Below, in pieces: positions 12,271 to 25,048 of a stretch of 64,000 nucleotides of DNA (positions are counted from its first letter, which is position 1; the number at the start of each line of letters is the position of its first letter). This DNA is from Wyeomyia smithii (taxonomy: Eukaryota > Arthropoda > Insecta > Diptera > Culicidae). A program made the position numbers and the translations under genes. The notes beneath the pieces are model-generated. The model saw nothing but the letters and a program-made list of their open reading frames with translations. It did no database searches and had not been told where the DNA came from. The stretch spans positions 22,699,530-22,763,529 of the forward strand of contig NC_073696.1 of the NCBI RefSeq assembly GCF_029784165.1. Reading direction: 5' to 3'.

Positions 12271-13385
12271 AACTCTTAACAAGTACTATTTGTACAAGCA
12301 TCTGCCATATCGTCCATGCACGCAAAAGTTGGAGTGTGCGTAACCAGATCATTTATGAGCGAAATTAGCGCATTTACTGATTAAAATTGGAACCAGTACA
12401 ACGCATGTGCGTTGGGCATAACGCATTTGATGCTCTAGCGTATTTTGAATATATTGCGCAGCTCCAAACCACTACACTTATAAAGCATTAGCCGATGTTC
12501 AGAAGGTAGGCATCGTTGAAACAGTGCAACCAGCAATCAATACTGATAAGTTGGGTACTGACTCCATTGAAGAAATTATTGTCTGATAGATTCACTTTCA
12601 TGAATCAGGTCATTTGAAAACATCATTCAATTATTAACAATAAACAAAAACATGAGATTAGTCCAAAACATTTTGCATTTAATTATGACTCTGGTTTCAT
12701 TCACATGCATTCGGTTCTGCGTTACTGGTACCAGCGTCAATAACTTCCGCGGCAACAAGGCTCGCCATTGGCTGTTTCGGTTGCTGACGGTTTTTAGGGA
12801 TGTACGAGCCGTTGATACGCACCGTCTCGCGAAAGTAAAGAACGGTTTTTTGAGCGCCTTGAAACTGATCGTTCGCCCGAAGCTGAAGTTTACCGAGACA
12901 TTACGATTTTTGTGTATATGATACATAATCTGATTTTGATCTCTGTCAATGTATTCCTTGTACAACTTTTGCGTTATGCGTATCACGCATTGGTTGTGCG
13001 AAGTCAGAGCAAATTCTGTGCGAATTGAAAGGACACATTGGATGATTAAAGCTTGAACTTTTGCGTGTGTCACTCGAGATTAGTATTGTGCTCCAATCGG
13101 AGTTGAACAAATATCAAGCAGTGTCTCGAAGCCGATTTATCGCAAATTAAAAACAGGTGCAGTTGGAAGGCAACGTTAGCAGAATAAGTATCGCGCGTCG
13201 ACCGTAATTGTTTCCAGTTTTTCAAAGTTCTGAAAGAACTCGATTGTATCTTTACAACCAAAAACTTGAGCCCTACGCAATCAGTTTTCAAATTAGTTAG
13301 ATGCTCGAGATAGATTTAGTTTGACACTTAAAACTAAACGATTGCTGTGGTGCTATAGTGGTCTTATTCTCAACCAAATTTTCCA
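12271..13385. other. Stretch without recognised gene
   Basis: Open frames on both strands (for example 12627-13073 minus, 148 codons) overlap and have no recognisable domain; I treat them as chance. Nothing else seen. Confidence 0.35.
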
Positions 13386-13387
13386 TA

Positions 13388-14830
13388 AACCAAGAGTCCC
13401 TAATCTCCTGACCGACATTATTGAAGACCGCAATTTTCTAATCGGTTGAATTTAAGAAATAAAATAATTGGAAAATACTGAAAATTTTATGCACACTAAC
13501 CAAAAACCTGAACAACTTCCGTGAAGACCGCAGGTTTTTAAGTGGTTGAATTCAAGATTTTTTTTTTTTCAAAATACTCAAAACACAAAAAAAAACTCAA
13601 AACTATATACACTCTTGAGTCTGGAAACAAAATGTGTACCAAACAAAAACTTTTGACCTCCTAAACAATGGTTGCTGAAGACGGCAACTTTCAAAATGGT
13701 CAGATTCACGGGATTTGTTTCAAACACTCAAAACTATATGCACACTAGGGTGGGGAATCTTTATATGGAAAAAATGAAACTTAATAGCAGAAAGCCAGAA
13801 CCAAGTTTTTTTTATTCTATTTGGAGCCCCAAACAATCCTTAATTTATCGGAAGTCGATCGGTTTAGTCTCCGCTTGGCGCATTGCATTTCAAATTTATA
13901 TGGAAATTTGTATGGAAAAACCAACGTTTTTGCATTTTCCATTCTAAAGAGCTCAAAGTGGCTCAAACCATAGGTTTCATGACTTCAAATGGTAAGTTTT
14001 TTGATGAAAAACAACTTGGCCGAAGACATCAAAAAGCTAGGGTTTCTCAAAAATAATACTGGAACTGTTCGAAGTTGAGTATGTCGAAATTTATGTTGCA
14101 AATCATTTTTTCTGCCAACACTGCCAGTGTAACGGCGTTAGTCAGATTTCCATCAGAAGTAACCTCTGAAACACGTTGTAGATTCTACCTACGCCTAGAA
14201 TATTGACCTGAATTTGTTTGTTTGATCCAGCTGAGCGTATAAACTCGTTACGACAGGTTAATTCTGATGGGAATGCTACTGGCCCCGGGTCATTGATAAT
14301 GTTGGCAGGAAACAAGATTTTCTGCATTTAAATCGACATACCTAATTTTGAACAGCTATAGCTCTTCTTGGGGTCATCCTAGATCTTCAGTGCCTTCTGC
14401 AAAGTTGTTGGGCATCTAAAATACTATACTTTTACATAATGTAGTGCACTATTAGATCATTATTGAGCTCTCTAGAAAGGTAAATGCAAAAAAGTAGGTT
14501 TTCCCATATAAATTTTCATACAAAATTGAAATGCAATGCGCCAAGCGGAGACTAAACCAATTAACTTCCGATAAGTTCAGGGTTGTTTGGGGCCCCAAAA
14601 TAAACCAAAAAAACTTGGTTCTGGAAAATCGGTCACCCTAACCCCCACCCTAATGCACACATAGCATATAGTTTCAAGTATTTTGAAGGTGCATTGGGCT
14701 GTATTTCAAACTATACTGTCCGTCAACCAAAAGCTCTTGACCACCAAAGTACTTCTTGTTGAAGACCACAAAACCAATTTGAATTTTTGAAACATAATTC
14801 ATGGGTCACAGATTTTCTAATAGAATTGAA
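13388..14830. repeat. Tandem array of ~110-bp units, interrupted by a MITE
   Basis: Units of about 105-115 bp start near 13388, 13498 and 13637, and one more lies after the MITE at about 14715-14830. Shared landmarks, in order, are accaaaaacctgaac-like, gaagaccgcaa, a gattgaattc-like stretch, and actcaaaactatatgcacac. The hAT-type MITE at 13746-14652 sits at the end of one unit. Confidence 0.65.
13746..14652. mobile_element. Palindromic hAT-type MITE (copy 2), perfect 8-bp TSD
   Basis: The element begins TAGGGTGGGG and ends CCCCACCCTA. It is flanked on both sides by ATGCACAC (13738-13745 and 14653-14660), a perfect 8-bp target duplication as made by hAT-type transposases. The two halves are long inverted copies of each other, with shared landmarks atcggaagtcgat and cgcttggcgcattgca. 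It is 907 bp, encodes no transposase, and so would depend on one made elsewhere. Compared with copy 1 (11041-11858) it carries about 55 bp extra near the centre (around 14178-14232). The intact termini suggest it is the younger of the two. Confidence 0.92.
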
Positions 14831-15340
14831 TAGTTACAAAACATAGTTTTGAGCGGTTCGTATCGCCGCAGATTTAGGGTCGTTTAAAAAATCCATTCAG
14901 ATTGAATAAAATATAGTACCTCTTCTCTTAGAACTCGGAGGATGATTGCGAAATTTTAATTAACATTATTTTTTGATCACAGATTGTGGGGAAAAGGTTT
15001 GCTTCTTCATGCTCTAATAAGTTCACATGCAAAATATCACTAACCTGTGCCACTGTAATATCCCATTTACATCAAAACTCCTTGTTCTGATCGTTGTATA
15101 ATTCATTTCATTATTTCACAGTTGTCACTGCTGATGTTTATTTTTCCTGTAAAAAAAGAAGCGTTTTGTAAGATCTTTTCCTAAATTGACCAAAAAAAAA
15201 ACTACAAAACAATCAAAACAACAATCGGTTATTATTTACGATAGTAAGAAATGCATTTACTAAAATTGTCCCAATTTGCTTCACGCATTCCAGAGCCCCG
15301 CTGTATAATAAGCAAACAAAAGTATCAACAAGTGTACACA
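14831..15340. other. AT-rich stretch, nothing recognised
   Basis: No coding similarity or clear repeat seen. Confidence 0.4.
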
Positions 15341-17350
15341 ATTATCGCTGTGTCCTTGCGATAAAGCCGGATGCCTCCGGAAACCCCTTCCTTTCCCATA
15401 TCATCACACCGCACTTTAACCCATCGCCTCGCTCTGTCCCAGCCGCCAGCCGCCGTCCCAGTGATCCGTATCGCATTACAACCGTCCCTCTTTCAACTGT
15501 AAAGTGTGTCAATTTATTGTCCAATTCGAGACGATCAACATCATTATCGCTCGCTGATCTGGGTGAGATAGCTTAATCGCCGTTTAAGAGTTAATTTACT
15601 ACATGTCACACCTTTTTGTTCGCTCCACTCACCCGTACCGTTGTTATTGTTTCCTGCACTCGAAACCGCAAGGTAATGTCGTTTTTTGTTACCTCTTCAT
15701 TATGTGTAATACTATTCATCCTGCCCATAAACCTGCAACTGACATCATCGAAAAGAGCGAGAGGAAAAAAAAGCTGGAAAAGGTTTTCCGCTACCGACCC
15801 CCGATTTGATTAAATATGCATTTATTCCGGTGGTGAAAGGGGTTCTCCGGCTGCATCAAGAGTGTATTTGAATATTCCCTTTGTTTGTATCTAGCACGGC
15901 AACCCTTCTTTTCCGGGCGCACTCGCATCGAAGCAACCCTGTTTAAATATTTAAATCAACCCCTTTTTTATGGAAAGTCCCACCGCCAAACCTACTTGAT
16001 TCAATGATGATGATGATGTTGACGATGGCGAAGGTGCTGGGCTTCATTTATTAGTGTAATCTTCGCTTCGTTACAGCGCGTTCTTGTTCTTCTCTGCTGA
16101 CCTCTCGCGGAAAGAACGGTGATGGTGATGGCTTTTCGAACATAAGTCGGACAAAATCCAAAATGTACTCCCACTAGAGTGCATTCAATAATCTTATGTT
16201 CTACATCTACATTCAAAATAGCTAGTGATTGTTTGACTCCTACAAAGAACTACTAGTGTTCAACTTGAAAGCTACAATTAAACAAGATGATATTTTTCGA
16301 ATTTGTTTGAATTGAATAAGATATGTTTTTTCGTAACCCAACATGTTCTTCGAAATTCAATTATCATTAAATGATCATAAAAAAAATTAAAATATTGTTC
16401 TACATATCAGAAGCTCGAACATCAATGTTCTTCATTTTTGTCCAGCCTCCCGCCACCGTGGACCAAGCGCTAGTCAGAGGATAAAAGATAATTAGATGCA
16501 TTCGCGGTCGAAAGAAATGGAAGGAGAAATGGGGGAGGGGGAGAACACAATCAGACACCGCGCATAAATTAAGGGAGTTGTTTTTTTACGATTCTCATCC
16601 AAAACGGCGCGGGCCAATTTGAATTTGATGTGGTTTGGCGTTTCTTCTCCGCACCGCACGCTATTTCGATCACATCTCGAGCAGCAGCCAATCACGCGCG
16701 TCGTCCGCGGACTACTGCGCGAGTGCGAGAGAGGGAGCGAGAAAGACGGATGAAATGAATGTGTGCGTATGCAGCGAGATTTCGTGTTTTCCATGTTAAA
16801 AATTTAAAGCGTGGTGTGGCCTCGGTTGAAATGCGATACGACGGCGGCGGCGATGATGTAACTGCGCGGTGGCGGGGTTCTTGTCCCGGCGACTGACGTC
16901 GCTCTGGATGCTGAGCGAGCGCCTACCATTTTGATTCGGTGGCGCTCTCCAGCCCGGTTACTGGTTAGCCCCGGGCGGGTTGCTGCGATGCACAGTTTGT
17001 AATTTAATAGCAATAAAACGGTTTAATTGAAATGGAAATCACGATTTGTGAATAAAAACTTGTGCGCTTTCTTAGATACAGAGACCAGGAAAGGAGAAAA
17101 AAATGAGATGCGCGCACAAATTAGCGAAATCGTGGAAATCCTGCGGGTTTTCTCGGTAGGTCTCCCGTGGTCCATCCGCTGCTGGGATAGGGAGTTTGTT
17201 CTTCGAGGGTTCAGCCATGGGAAGAATTTTAATGAAGCCAACTTTATAGCACCGGATCACTTCTAAGGATGGATCGTACAATGCGAACCGGAATTTGCCT
17301 CAGAAAACCACAGACCTTTATAAGCCCGGGAAAGACTGTGTGTAGAGTTC
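15340..17350. other. GC-richer, repeat-poor noncoding block
   Basis: CpG-richer DNA with simple-sequence patches (atgatgatgatgatg near 16003, cggcggcggcg near 16842). No open frame encodes a known domain. Its composition resembles the 2.9-6.35 kb block and the DNA around 26.1-26.5 kb, and it may be regulatory DNA or an upstream noncoding exon of the POU gene. I cannot show which. Confidence 0.35.
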
Positions 17351-18960
17351 ATTCCGTTCGGGTTGGGACCATAAGAAATACCGGCTCTATGCTGATTGGT
17401 GATTCGTTCAAATTGTTTGATTTGTTTTCCTGGGAAGAAATAAAATAGAATTCAAGATTCGCTTGTGATTAAGTTTTTCAGTAAGTGGCCTAAAAAACGT
17501 TTATCATATCCAACGCTTCTTTGCCGACATTAGATATACGATAATTGGAAACATTCGTTAATATTCTATGTGGCTTTTGCAATGATTTACTGCTATTTTT
17601 TTACTCACACAAAAAGCTCGAAGGCTTCGTAGAAGCTATCATTATCAAGCAACCGTGAATTGCTAGCCTACAGGTTGTTAGATAAAGGTGATGAATTCAC
17701 CTCACCTTGAAATTATTTCAATTTTACGCTTGCACAGAGTAAATTAAAACCAAATCAAACGCTAGACAACCACCACACCTAGCCGAGAGGGTTGGCGACA
17801 GGTCTACCGGAGCGCAAATCGTTTATTTTACAGGCTTTACGAAAATGACGCCCCGAAGAGACGATCGTCGTCGTCCTTCTCAACCGCTACCTTCGGTTGC
17901 GCTCGTGATAAAACCACTATAAAAAATGAAATGAAAATTCAAATGAAGGCAATTCGACGGGGACAATTGATCATTAAACATCGTTTAATAGCGACCCTTT
18001 TCTGGAAGGGCCACCGTTCAGGCGGGTTCAGCTTTTGGTGGAAAGCTGGAGGATGTTATTAACTACCGCCTTGGAGACGAATTGAATTGAGCAAAATGAG
18101 ACTGGCCATTTTTCGTTTATCAGGTGTGTTTCCTGTTCGGACTTTCGAATGAACGCATTTTGACTTCTGTTTTTTCCTGGTAATCGATTTACAATGAATC
18201 TTACCGATGAATGCGTATTACGCATTTTTAATGCTGATCTAATTAGAATCGAATCAGTTTTTTAGTACGTAATTCAAATAGAAGCGGCTTTTGTTAAGGG
18301 TTTGCTTTTCCACTCGCTTGAAGCATTGTTGTGCCAAACTTTTATTATCCCATTTCTTATTTCTGTCAGTAATTTATTCATAAAACGATTTTTTAAATTG
18401 TGAATTATATGGGCACATTTTACTAAGCGTTCGTAAAAAAATTAAAACTTATTCATTGTACGAAAAGAGACCATAAAAAGCCATAAAAAGAAATGAAATG
18501 GGTCTGGCATGGAAATGATAAGAATGACAGCCAAATGTCAATTAATTAAAAATAAAAATGATTTTTAAAGGACATAAAAATGTCACGTGAACTTGACAAC
18601 GTGGCGTATCATACTTTAAAACTTGCAGATTGCAAGAGAGCAGTACAAGAATGTCGAAGCAATTGAGGGAAATAATAAAGAATATTGAAGAATAGTTCTC
18701 ATAAACACATGGAATATCATCAAAATGATGACAATTTAGTTCAAATGAATGACATAAAAGGGGTTTACATAAAAATTACATTATAAAATACTATTCAAAA
18801 ATGAAAACTAGAACTCACATGAAATAAATATTCGCTATATTATATAAAAAAAATAGAAACTAAGTTTGCGCTGTTTTTTTTAACTAAAATGCAACTATAT
18901 TTTAAAAAAACAGCCTATGCATCATTCAAATTACGGATCCCTAAAAACGCTAATACTATT
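17350..18960. other. Stretch without recognised gene
   Basis: AT-rich with many A/T runs from 18230 on. No exon, RNA gene or clear mobile element was recognised. Confidence 0.4.
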
Positions 18961-18999
18961 CAAAGTATTTGAATTTCTCGAGAGTCCCGATAGGGAGAC

Positions 19000-19690
19000 T
19001 AGCACTTCCGACTTCAACGTCTCTATGTAAATTTTAACGACTTTGGCAGTATGGACCGAGCGTTGTCATACAGTAGAACCACTTTTTCGTGCCGCTGCTT
19101 GTATTGAGACTGTTTTTCACGCAGTGCTCGGCTTAATCGAATCAATTGAAATCTTTGCAGCGTGCAATCCTGTCAAGCCAATGTCGTAGTAGCATAATCG
19201 ACTTTCTTTTCTTTGGGTAGTTATAAAAAAATCCATTTTTCATTACATGTCATGATGCGATGAAGGAAACCAGTCTTTTTTTGCCGCTGAAGCAGTTGGC
19301 GAAAAAACGACGCACCCTTGGCTTCAAACTATAAAGAACCCAAATTCCTTATTTCTGATTCATTACCATGACATGCAATCGCTTGAAAATGGCTTGACGG
19401 CTAACTCATAATACCAAAGCAAGCTGTTCCTTCAATTAACCGTCTCCGATGATTTTTGGCCTTCCTTCTCACGGACAACTGTCAACATCGAAATTACCCT
19501 CTTTGGAGCGACGGAACCAATTACGACACTTTGTCCAGCAGTATTTCTGTGAACTTTTTTTAACTCTCGATGCGCTTTAGCCGCCGTTTTTGTTGAATGA
19601 AATGAGAAAAGTAACACTTCCTGCAAATGACGATTATTCTGCACAAAATCAGATATTTTCACACAACTAAAAGTGTCATTTACTAGTTTA
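19000..19690 (-). pseudogene. Mariner-family transposase remnant (copy 2)
   Basis: On the minus strand an N-terminal transposase piece (19432-19662; motif NNRHLQEVLLFSFHSTK) is followed by degraded catalytic sequence. The second catalytic motif around 19040-19070 reads YDNARS where the family has HDNARP. The block 19040-19140 matches 110-205 of copy 1 closely at the nucleotide level, so both are the same mariner lineage. Many frameshifts and stops; no terminal repeats recognised. Confidence 0.83.
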
Positions 19691-19754
19691 TTAAGAAAGC
19701 GTGTTCAGCTGGAAGCGAAAAATAAGCAAACTGAAAAATATGATACAGACTTGG

Positions 19755-19850
19755 AAATAGATACTGCGTCCTGACCGAACTTGAACCCGCAAACTTCTTG
19801 TCTCTGGCCACAATAGAATAACTAACGTGACAAAGCGGGTTGTTTACCAC
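19755..19850 (-). repeat. tRNA-derived SINE head
   Basis: Minus strand: an A-box-like GTTAGTTATTCTATTGTGG is followed about 30 bp later by a B-box-like GGTTCAAGTTC. The stretch between them (GGCCAGAGACAAGAAGTTTG) resembles the head of the SINE at 40436-40645 (GAGACAACGGAGATTG). Only the head is evident. Confidence 0.55.
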
Positions 19851-20340
19851 ATGTTTTAGCTTGACTCATTACGGTTTCGATATGTCAAACTCGACCAGTA
19901 TTTACAGCTGGTAACATCTATTGACAAATAACGAACACTTAGTAACGCACCTAATACCATTATGCATAGTGATAGAAAAGGCGCAAAACGACCAATATAA
20001 CATAACAATGTCACAGAGTAGATCCAAAATTTGTAGAAAATATGAAAACAAAATACAAAAATGAAGCAAATATGAAGAAAAAAGAGTAAAAAATGGAAAT
20101 GCGAAGCAACGACAGACGCATGGCTGGAATAACATCAAATAATATCAAGTTGAGTAACATTTGGGGGTACTGGGGAGACTTTATCTTCTTTTCTTATTTT
20201 CATTATGTTTGTAAAACACATTCAAAATGAATTTCTGTTGTAGATTTTGAAAGACTATACTAATGTCTAATTACCATAAAAAGTATGTTAGTCATTTTGC
20301 TTTAAAAAGAAGTAATAGGCATTTTTGGAAGAGCAGCTTG
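19851..20340. other. Stretch without recognised gene
   Basis: AT-rich, no supportable feature. Confidence 0.4.
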
Positions 20341-20344
20341 ACGC

Positions 20345-22330
20345 AGCTACCCTTGAAGATGGCTGAAAAAGCATCCGAGATGCCATAGGTAACACTGCAG
20401 TAGCGCTACTAGGTACAAGGGCCCCGAATCATAGAAATGACTGGTTTGACGGCGAATGCAAACGTTTAGTCGAGGAGAAGAATGCAGCACGGGCGAGAAT
20501 GCTGCAACACCGTACGAGAGCGAACGTGGAACGATACCGACAGGCACGGAACAGCCAAAACTCAGTCCTCCGAAGGAAGAAGCGCCAGCTCGAGGACCGA
20601 GACCGCGTAGCGATGGAAGAGCTGTACCAAGCTAACGACACTCGGAAGTTCTACGAAAAGCTGAACAGCTCCCGCAAAGGCACAAAGCAAGCCGATATGT
20701 GCAGGAGCTTGGACGGCAACCTCCTAACAGACGAGTGTGAGGTAATCGAAAGGTGGAGGCAGCACTTCGACGAGCATCTAAACGGCGATACAGTAGAGCG
20801 CGAGGACGGTATGGCAATTGATCTTGGTGCACGAGCAGAAGACATCTTCTGGAGGTGGAGGAGGAGATTGGTCGGCTGAAAAACAATAAAGCTGCTGGAG
20901 TGGACTAACTTCCCAGCGAGCTTTTGAAATACGGTGGAGAAACACTGGCTAGAGCCGTGCACTGGGTCATTGTCAAGGTTTGGGAGGAAGAACGAGTACC
21001 GGAGGAGTGGATGGAGGGTATTGTGTGTCAACAAAATCTACAAAAACGGCGACAAACTGGAGTGCTGCAATTACCGGGCAATCACACTGTTGAACGCCGC
21101 CTAAAAGGTACTCTCCCAAATACTTTGCCGTCGACTATCACCATTTGCGAAGCAGTTCGTGGGGCACTACCAGGCGGGATTTATGGGTGCCCGCGCCACC
21201 ACGGATCAGATATTCGCGGTTCGGCAGGTTCGCAGAAATGCCGCGAATATAACGTGCCCACACATCATTTGTTCATCGATTTTAAATCGGCGTACGACAC
21301 AATCGATCGGGACAAGCTATGGCAAATTATGCACGACTACGGATTTCCGGACAAACTGACGCGGTTGGTCAAAGCGACGATGGATCGAGTGATGTGCGTA
21401 GTTCGAGTTTCGGTGGCACTCTCGAGCCCCATCGAAACCCGAAGAGGTCTAAGACAAGGTGATGGTCTCTCGTGCCTACTGTTTAACATTGCCCTGGAAG
21501 GTGCCATTAGGAGAGCGGGGATTAACACGAGTGGCACGATATTCCAAAAGTCGGTTCAACTGTTTGGTTTCGCCGACGATATTGACATTGTGGCTAGGAC
21601 CTTTGTGAAGATGGCGGATACATACATCGGACTAAAGGCTGAAGCTAAACGGATTGGACTGGTCATCAATGCATCGAAGACGAAGTACATGAAAGGGAGG
21701 GGTTCACGAGAGGACAGTGCTAACCTCCCACCTCGAGTTCAAATTGGTGGTGATGAAATCGAGGTGGTTGATGAGTTCGTGTATCTGGGCTCACTGGTAA
21801 CTGCCGACAACGATACCAGCAGAGAAATTCAACGGCGCATTATGGCAGGAAATCGTGCATACTTTGGTCTCCGGAGGACGCTCCGATCGAGTAGAATTCG
21901 TCGCCGCACAAAGTTAACCATCTACAAGACGCTGATCAGACCGGTAGTTCTCTACGGGCATGAGACATGGACTATGCTTGTGGAGGACCAACGCGCCCTT
22001 GCGGTCTTCGAGCGGAATGTGTTGCGTACCATCTTCGGTGGACTGCAGATGGAAAACGGAGTGTGGAGAAGGCGAATGAACCATGAACTGCAGGAGCTGC
22101 TTGGGAAGCCATCTATCGTCCACACCGCTAAGATAGGCAGGTTGCGGTGAGCTGGGGGAGACGGAGAGGTGCACAGCGGGCTAGGTGGATCGATCAGGTG
22201 GAAGACGATCTGCGGACCCTACGCAGACTGCAGAGCTGGCGAACTGCAGGCATGGACCGAGTGGAATGGAGACGACTCTTACGTACAGCAAAGGCCACAC
22301 CACGACTTGGGACTGTTTGGTAAGGTAAGG
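20345..22330 (+). mobile_element. RTE-clade LINE, 5'-truncated and frameshifted
   Basis: This non-LTR retrotransposon copies itself by target-primed reverse transcription. The linker region runs from about 20420 (WFDGECKRLVEEKNAARARM) through 20499-20879. The reverse transcriptase follows, with NYR near 21075, QAGFMGARATTDQIF near 21165-21210, HLFIDFKSAYDTIDR near 21265-21310, RRGLRQGDG near 21440 and the catalytic FADDID near 21570. The C-terminal part (RPVVLYGHETWTM) continues to about 22150 and, in another frame, to about 22310 (RARWIDQVEDDLRTLRRLQ). The endonuclease domain is missing. Frameshifts near 20870-20910, 21030, 21230 and 22140 and an in-frame stop near 21100 mean it cannot act. 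The RTE assignment rests on the overall pattern; confidence in LINE is higher than in the clade. Confidence 0.88.
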
Positions 22331-23430
22331 CATTTTTGTAAAATTTTGCAAAAATGGAAAAATCTTTAGTAAAACTTGTAAAATGATTGGCACCCTACTG
22401 AAGTAACACAAAAAATGTTAGAAAATAAGTTACAATAAAAGTTTTCATATAAGTGTACTACAAGCGCAAAACTTGTGTTGTTATACTATGTTTGAAGTTG
22501 TTTTTCATCAGTTATACAACCACATCTCGAAAACAAGCTCGTTTTTTCTGGTGTTGGAGATGTTTGAGTTCAACGAAAACAATATCATCACTATTTCTTT
22601 TCGTAAGACATTACACCATCTAATGACAACACTACGTACCTGTAAAGGCTTTTCCTTAGGGCAAAGGTCGTAGTATTCAGCAGCCAACGTAAAATTACCT
22701 TATCAAAAAAATATTTCAATTATTTGAAGCGGGTTTATTTATTCGAAGCGAGTCAAAATGCGACATAAGAAGATAAACAAAACGCTTGCAGTGTAACCAA
22801 TACCACTGCAATTTTAGTTATCGTATATCTAACAACGTTTTCTAGTTTTGTTAGAATTTATGTCCAGATAACGCTGAAACTATGCGAAAACAATTCTAAT
22901 ATTAAAGCGAAACAAACAACTCATTTTGAAAAGTTAAATATCATTTTTTATCAGCAATTTATACTTAATTAAAACTGCCACTGATAAAAACGATTGTTGA
23001 TCTAGTTGCACTGCGCATAGAACATATGCGCGTGCGCTGCGCTGGTCAATAGTTGTCATAGCAACAGATTTGCGCATTGCCGTTTTAATACTCAAGATAG
23101 CTTATTTTCGTGCAGTTTTGTGATACTACATATAGCATCGGTACTTGTTCTAGTAGCCTTCAATTATTGCGCTTTTCTGGTGATAGGAATGTCATGGAAT
23201 AGGTAACGTTAACTATTCTATAACAACGTGTGTTACTTGAATAATATATTTGGAGCATGGATGGGTTTTTTTTTAATTACTTATCAATACATTCGATTAA
23301 TACATTTATAGATTGTATTATACATTTCAAGCGGAAGAGTTCAGAAGTTTTCAAGGGTTTTTAAAAGTTTCACAAGTTTGGGAATAATAATATAATAAAT
23401 AATTGAGAATCGAATAATTAGTAAATTTTT
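22331..23430. other. Stretch without recognised gene
   Basis: AT-rich DNA after the RTE element. Small open frames have no recognisable domain. Confidence 0.4.
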
Positions 23431-23431
23431 T

Positions 23432-25048
23432 TTACTTTTTCACGAACCGCGAAGACAAGTTCGTATTTCTCGTGAAAAGTTCGCCTAAAGTGAGTCGTAA
23501 ACGATCCCTAGATCTTAAGAATATTACCGGTACATTTAGGTTGATTTGCTCCAGAAGGTTGGGAGAGTCAATGTTAGCAAGTAGCAATTTGACGGCAAAC
23601 AGCGCTGAGTTCCGCCGACACTGGTGAGTTTCCATATCAAGTAGACATTGCATGGATCTTCTTAGGGTGGCAAGTCTGTTGGGTTACTCCAAGCGATTGA
23701 ATTGCTTCGATTCTAATGGTCCAACAGTTTGTGTAGGAGATCTAAATGATTGAGTGGTTTCTAATTGCAGGCAGTAAAGATCACGAAGAAACGAAACTTT
23801 CTATATAATCAAACACCAAGGTCAGTAAAGGTCCCAAGTTGCTTCCCTGAAGCACTCCGAAACTGTTTGTAAAGCTGTGGGAGAGAGTCGATTCAAGTTT
23901 TATGTTCAACTTACAGTTGACTAAATAGGATTCAAACCACCCAACAAAATGAAGACAGGCGCCCAATTGAGCGCACTTTTAGCTAGTATCAATTTATGAT
24001 CAACGCTATCGAAGGTAGCCTCCGTATAGATTGTGTCCTTTTGATTTCCGTTCTCCGTAGCCTTGATGCAGAGCGAAGAGAAGTCAACAAGGTTAGTGTC
24101 AATTGATCTTCCTTTGAAAAAAACATGTTGAGCAGATGAATTATATGATCTGATAAAGTAAATAGAACATCTTCAACTACAGTAAAGTTCTTCTTTACAC
24201 GATTTTACGAACCGTGCAAAAAAAACCGTGTTATTGGATAAACGTCGTAAAAAAACCGCGTTATTTAGAAAAACGTTGTAAAAAAGAACCGTGTAAAATA
24301 AAACCGTGTAAAAAAAAATTTACTGTAGAATCTCAAAAAGTCTGGATCCCTTCGTGAATATGGAACATACATGATTGTTTCCACATCCCCGGAAATTTCG
24401 ACGACGAGTGACGTTTCAAGGTCAGTGAAGTCGCACTAGACTCAGCGCTTCAATACAATTGATGGTATGCCATCAGACCAAGCTGTAACAGACGATTTTA
24501 GATTACGAATTGCTGTGCGAACCTCTTCAACGGTAAACAAGAAGGCTCTAACCCAGAAAACAGTTGACGAGCGTCTGTTCGTTTTACGTTTTTACATTTT
24601 CCATTCATAAAGTTCCAAAACCATTTGGGATTGGACATATCTGCTGTAGATCTGCTCGCATTCAAAATCCGAGTTGTTGCTAACAATGTTGTACTCCCGC
24701 TTCTCCAAAAGGTTGCGAGAGTTGGTATAAATTCTTAAAGCAGCTGGTCGTGTTCAGTTCGTGAAGTTGACCATTTGACCAAGGTGGATTCCTCCTAAAG
24801 CGGGGCAGAGGAACGTTTTGGCGTAAAAATTGTGAAAGCTGGGCAGTGTAGATTTCAACGGATTTGTCGATATCGCTTCCTAAAATTTGGGACCAGTGGA
24901 GGTTCGCGATGGCGTTACCAAGTGCAGCAAAATTAGCTTTACGATAGTTAAACTTCATCTCATCAGTAATGTCATTGAAGAGAGTAGTGTGAGGACAGTG
25001 CAAATAACATTTGTCACAAAAGAAAAAATGTTGCGGAACATCATGCAC
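23432..25048 (-). mobile_element. Jockey-clade LINE fragment, decayed
   Basis: Minus strand, read from 25048 downward. The linker (25048-24680) has NYRKANFAALGNAIANLHW. A second piece (24686-24498) has PKWFWNFMNGK. The reverse transcriptase around 23966-23800 has GVLQGSNLGPLL. The C-terminal region (23653-23432) has NSALFAVKLLLANID and LNLNVP-like residues. The order matches one Jockey-type second ORF. Several frameshifts, stops and a loss of reverse-transcriptase sequence show it is dead. A 146-bp MITE (24180-24325) has inserted into it. Confidence 0.82.
24180..24325. mobile_element. Short MITE with CAGTAAA ends and TA duplication
   Basis: The element begins CAGTAAAG and ends TTTACTG, with TA on each side (24178-24179 and 24326-24327). 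Inside are repeats of the form aaaaaaccgcgttatt, the reverse complement of the acgcggttttt family at 2150-2285 and 8875-9235. TA duplication with CAGT ends is typical of the Tc1/mariner/pogo superfamily. It lies inside a Jockey LINE and so came later. Confidence 0.75.

Noticed and set aside
12627..13073. 148-codon open frame on the minus strand
   Set aside because: No recognisable domain, overlaps an open frame on the other strand, and lies between decayed transposons.
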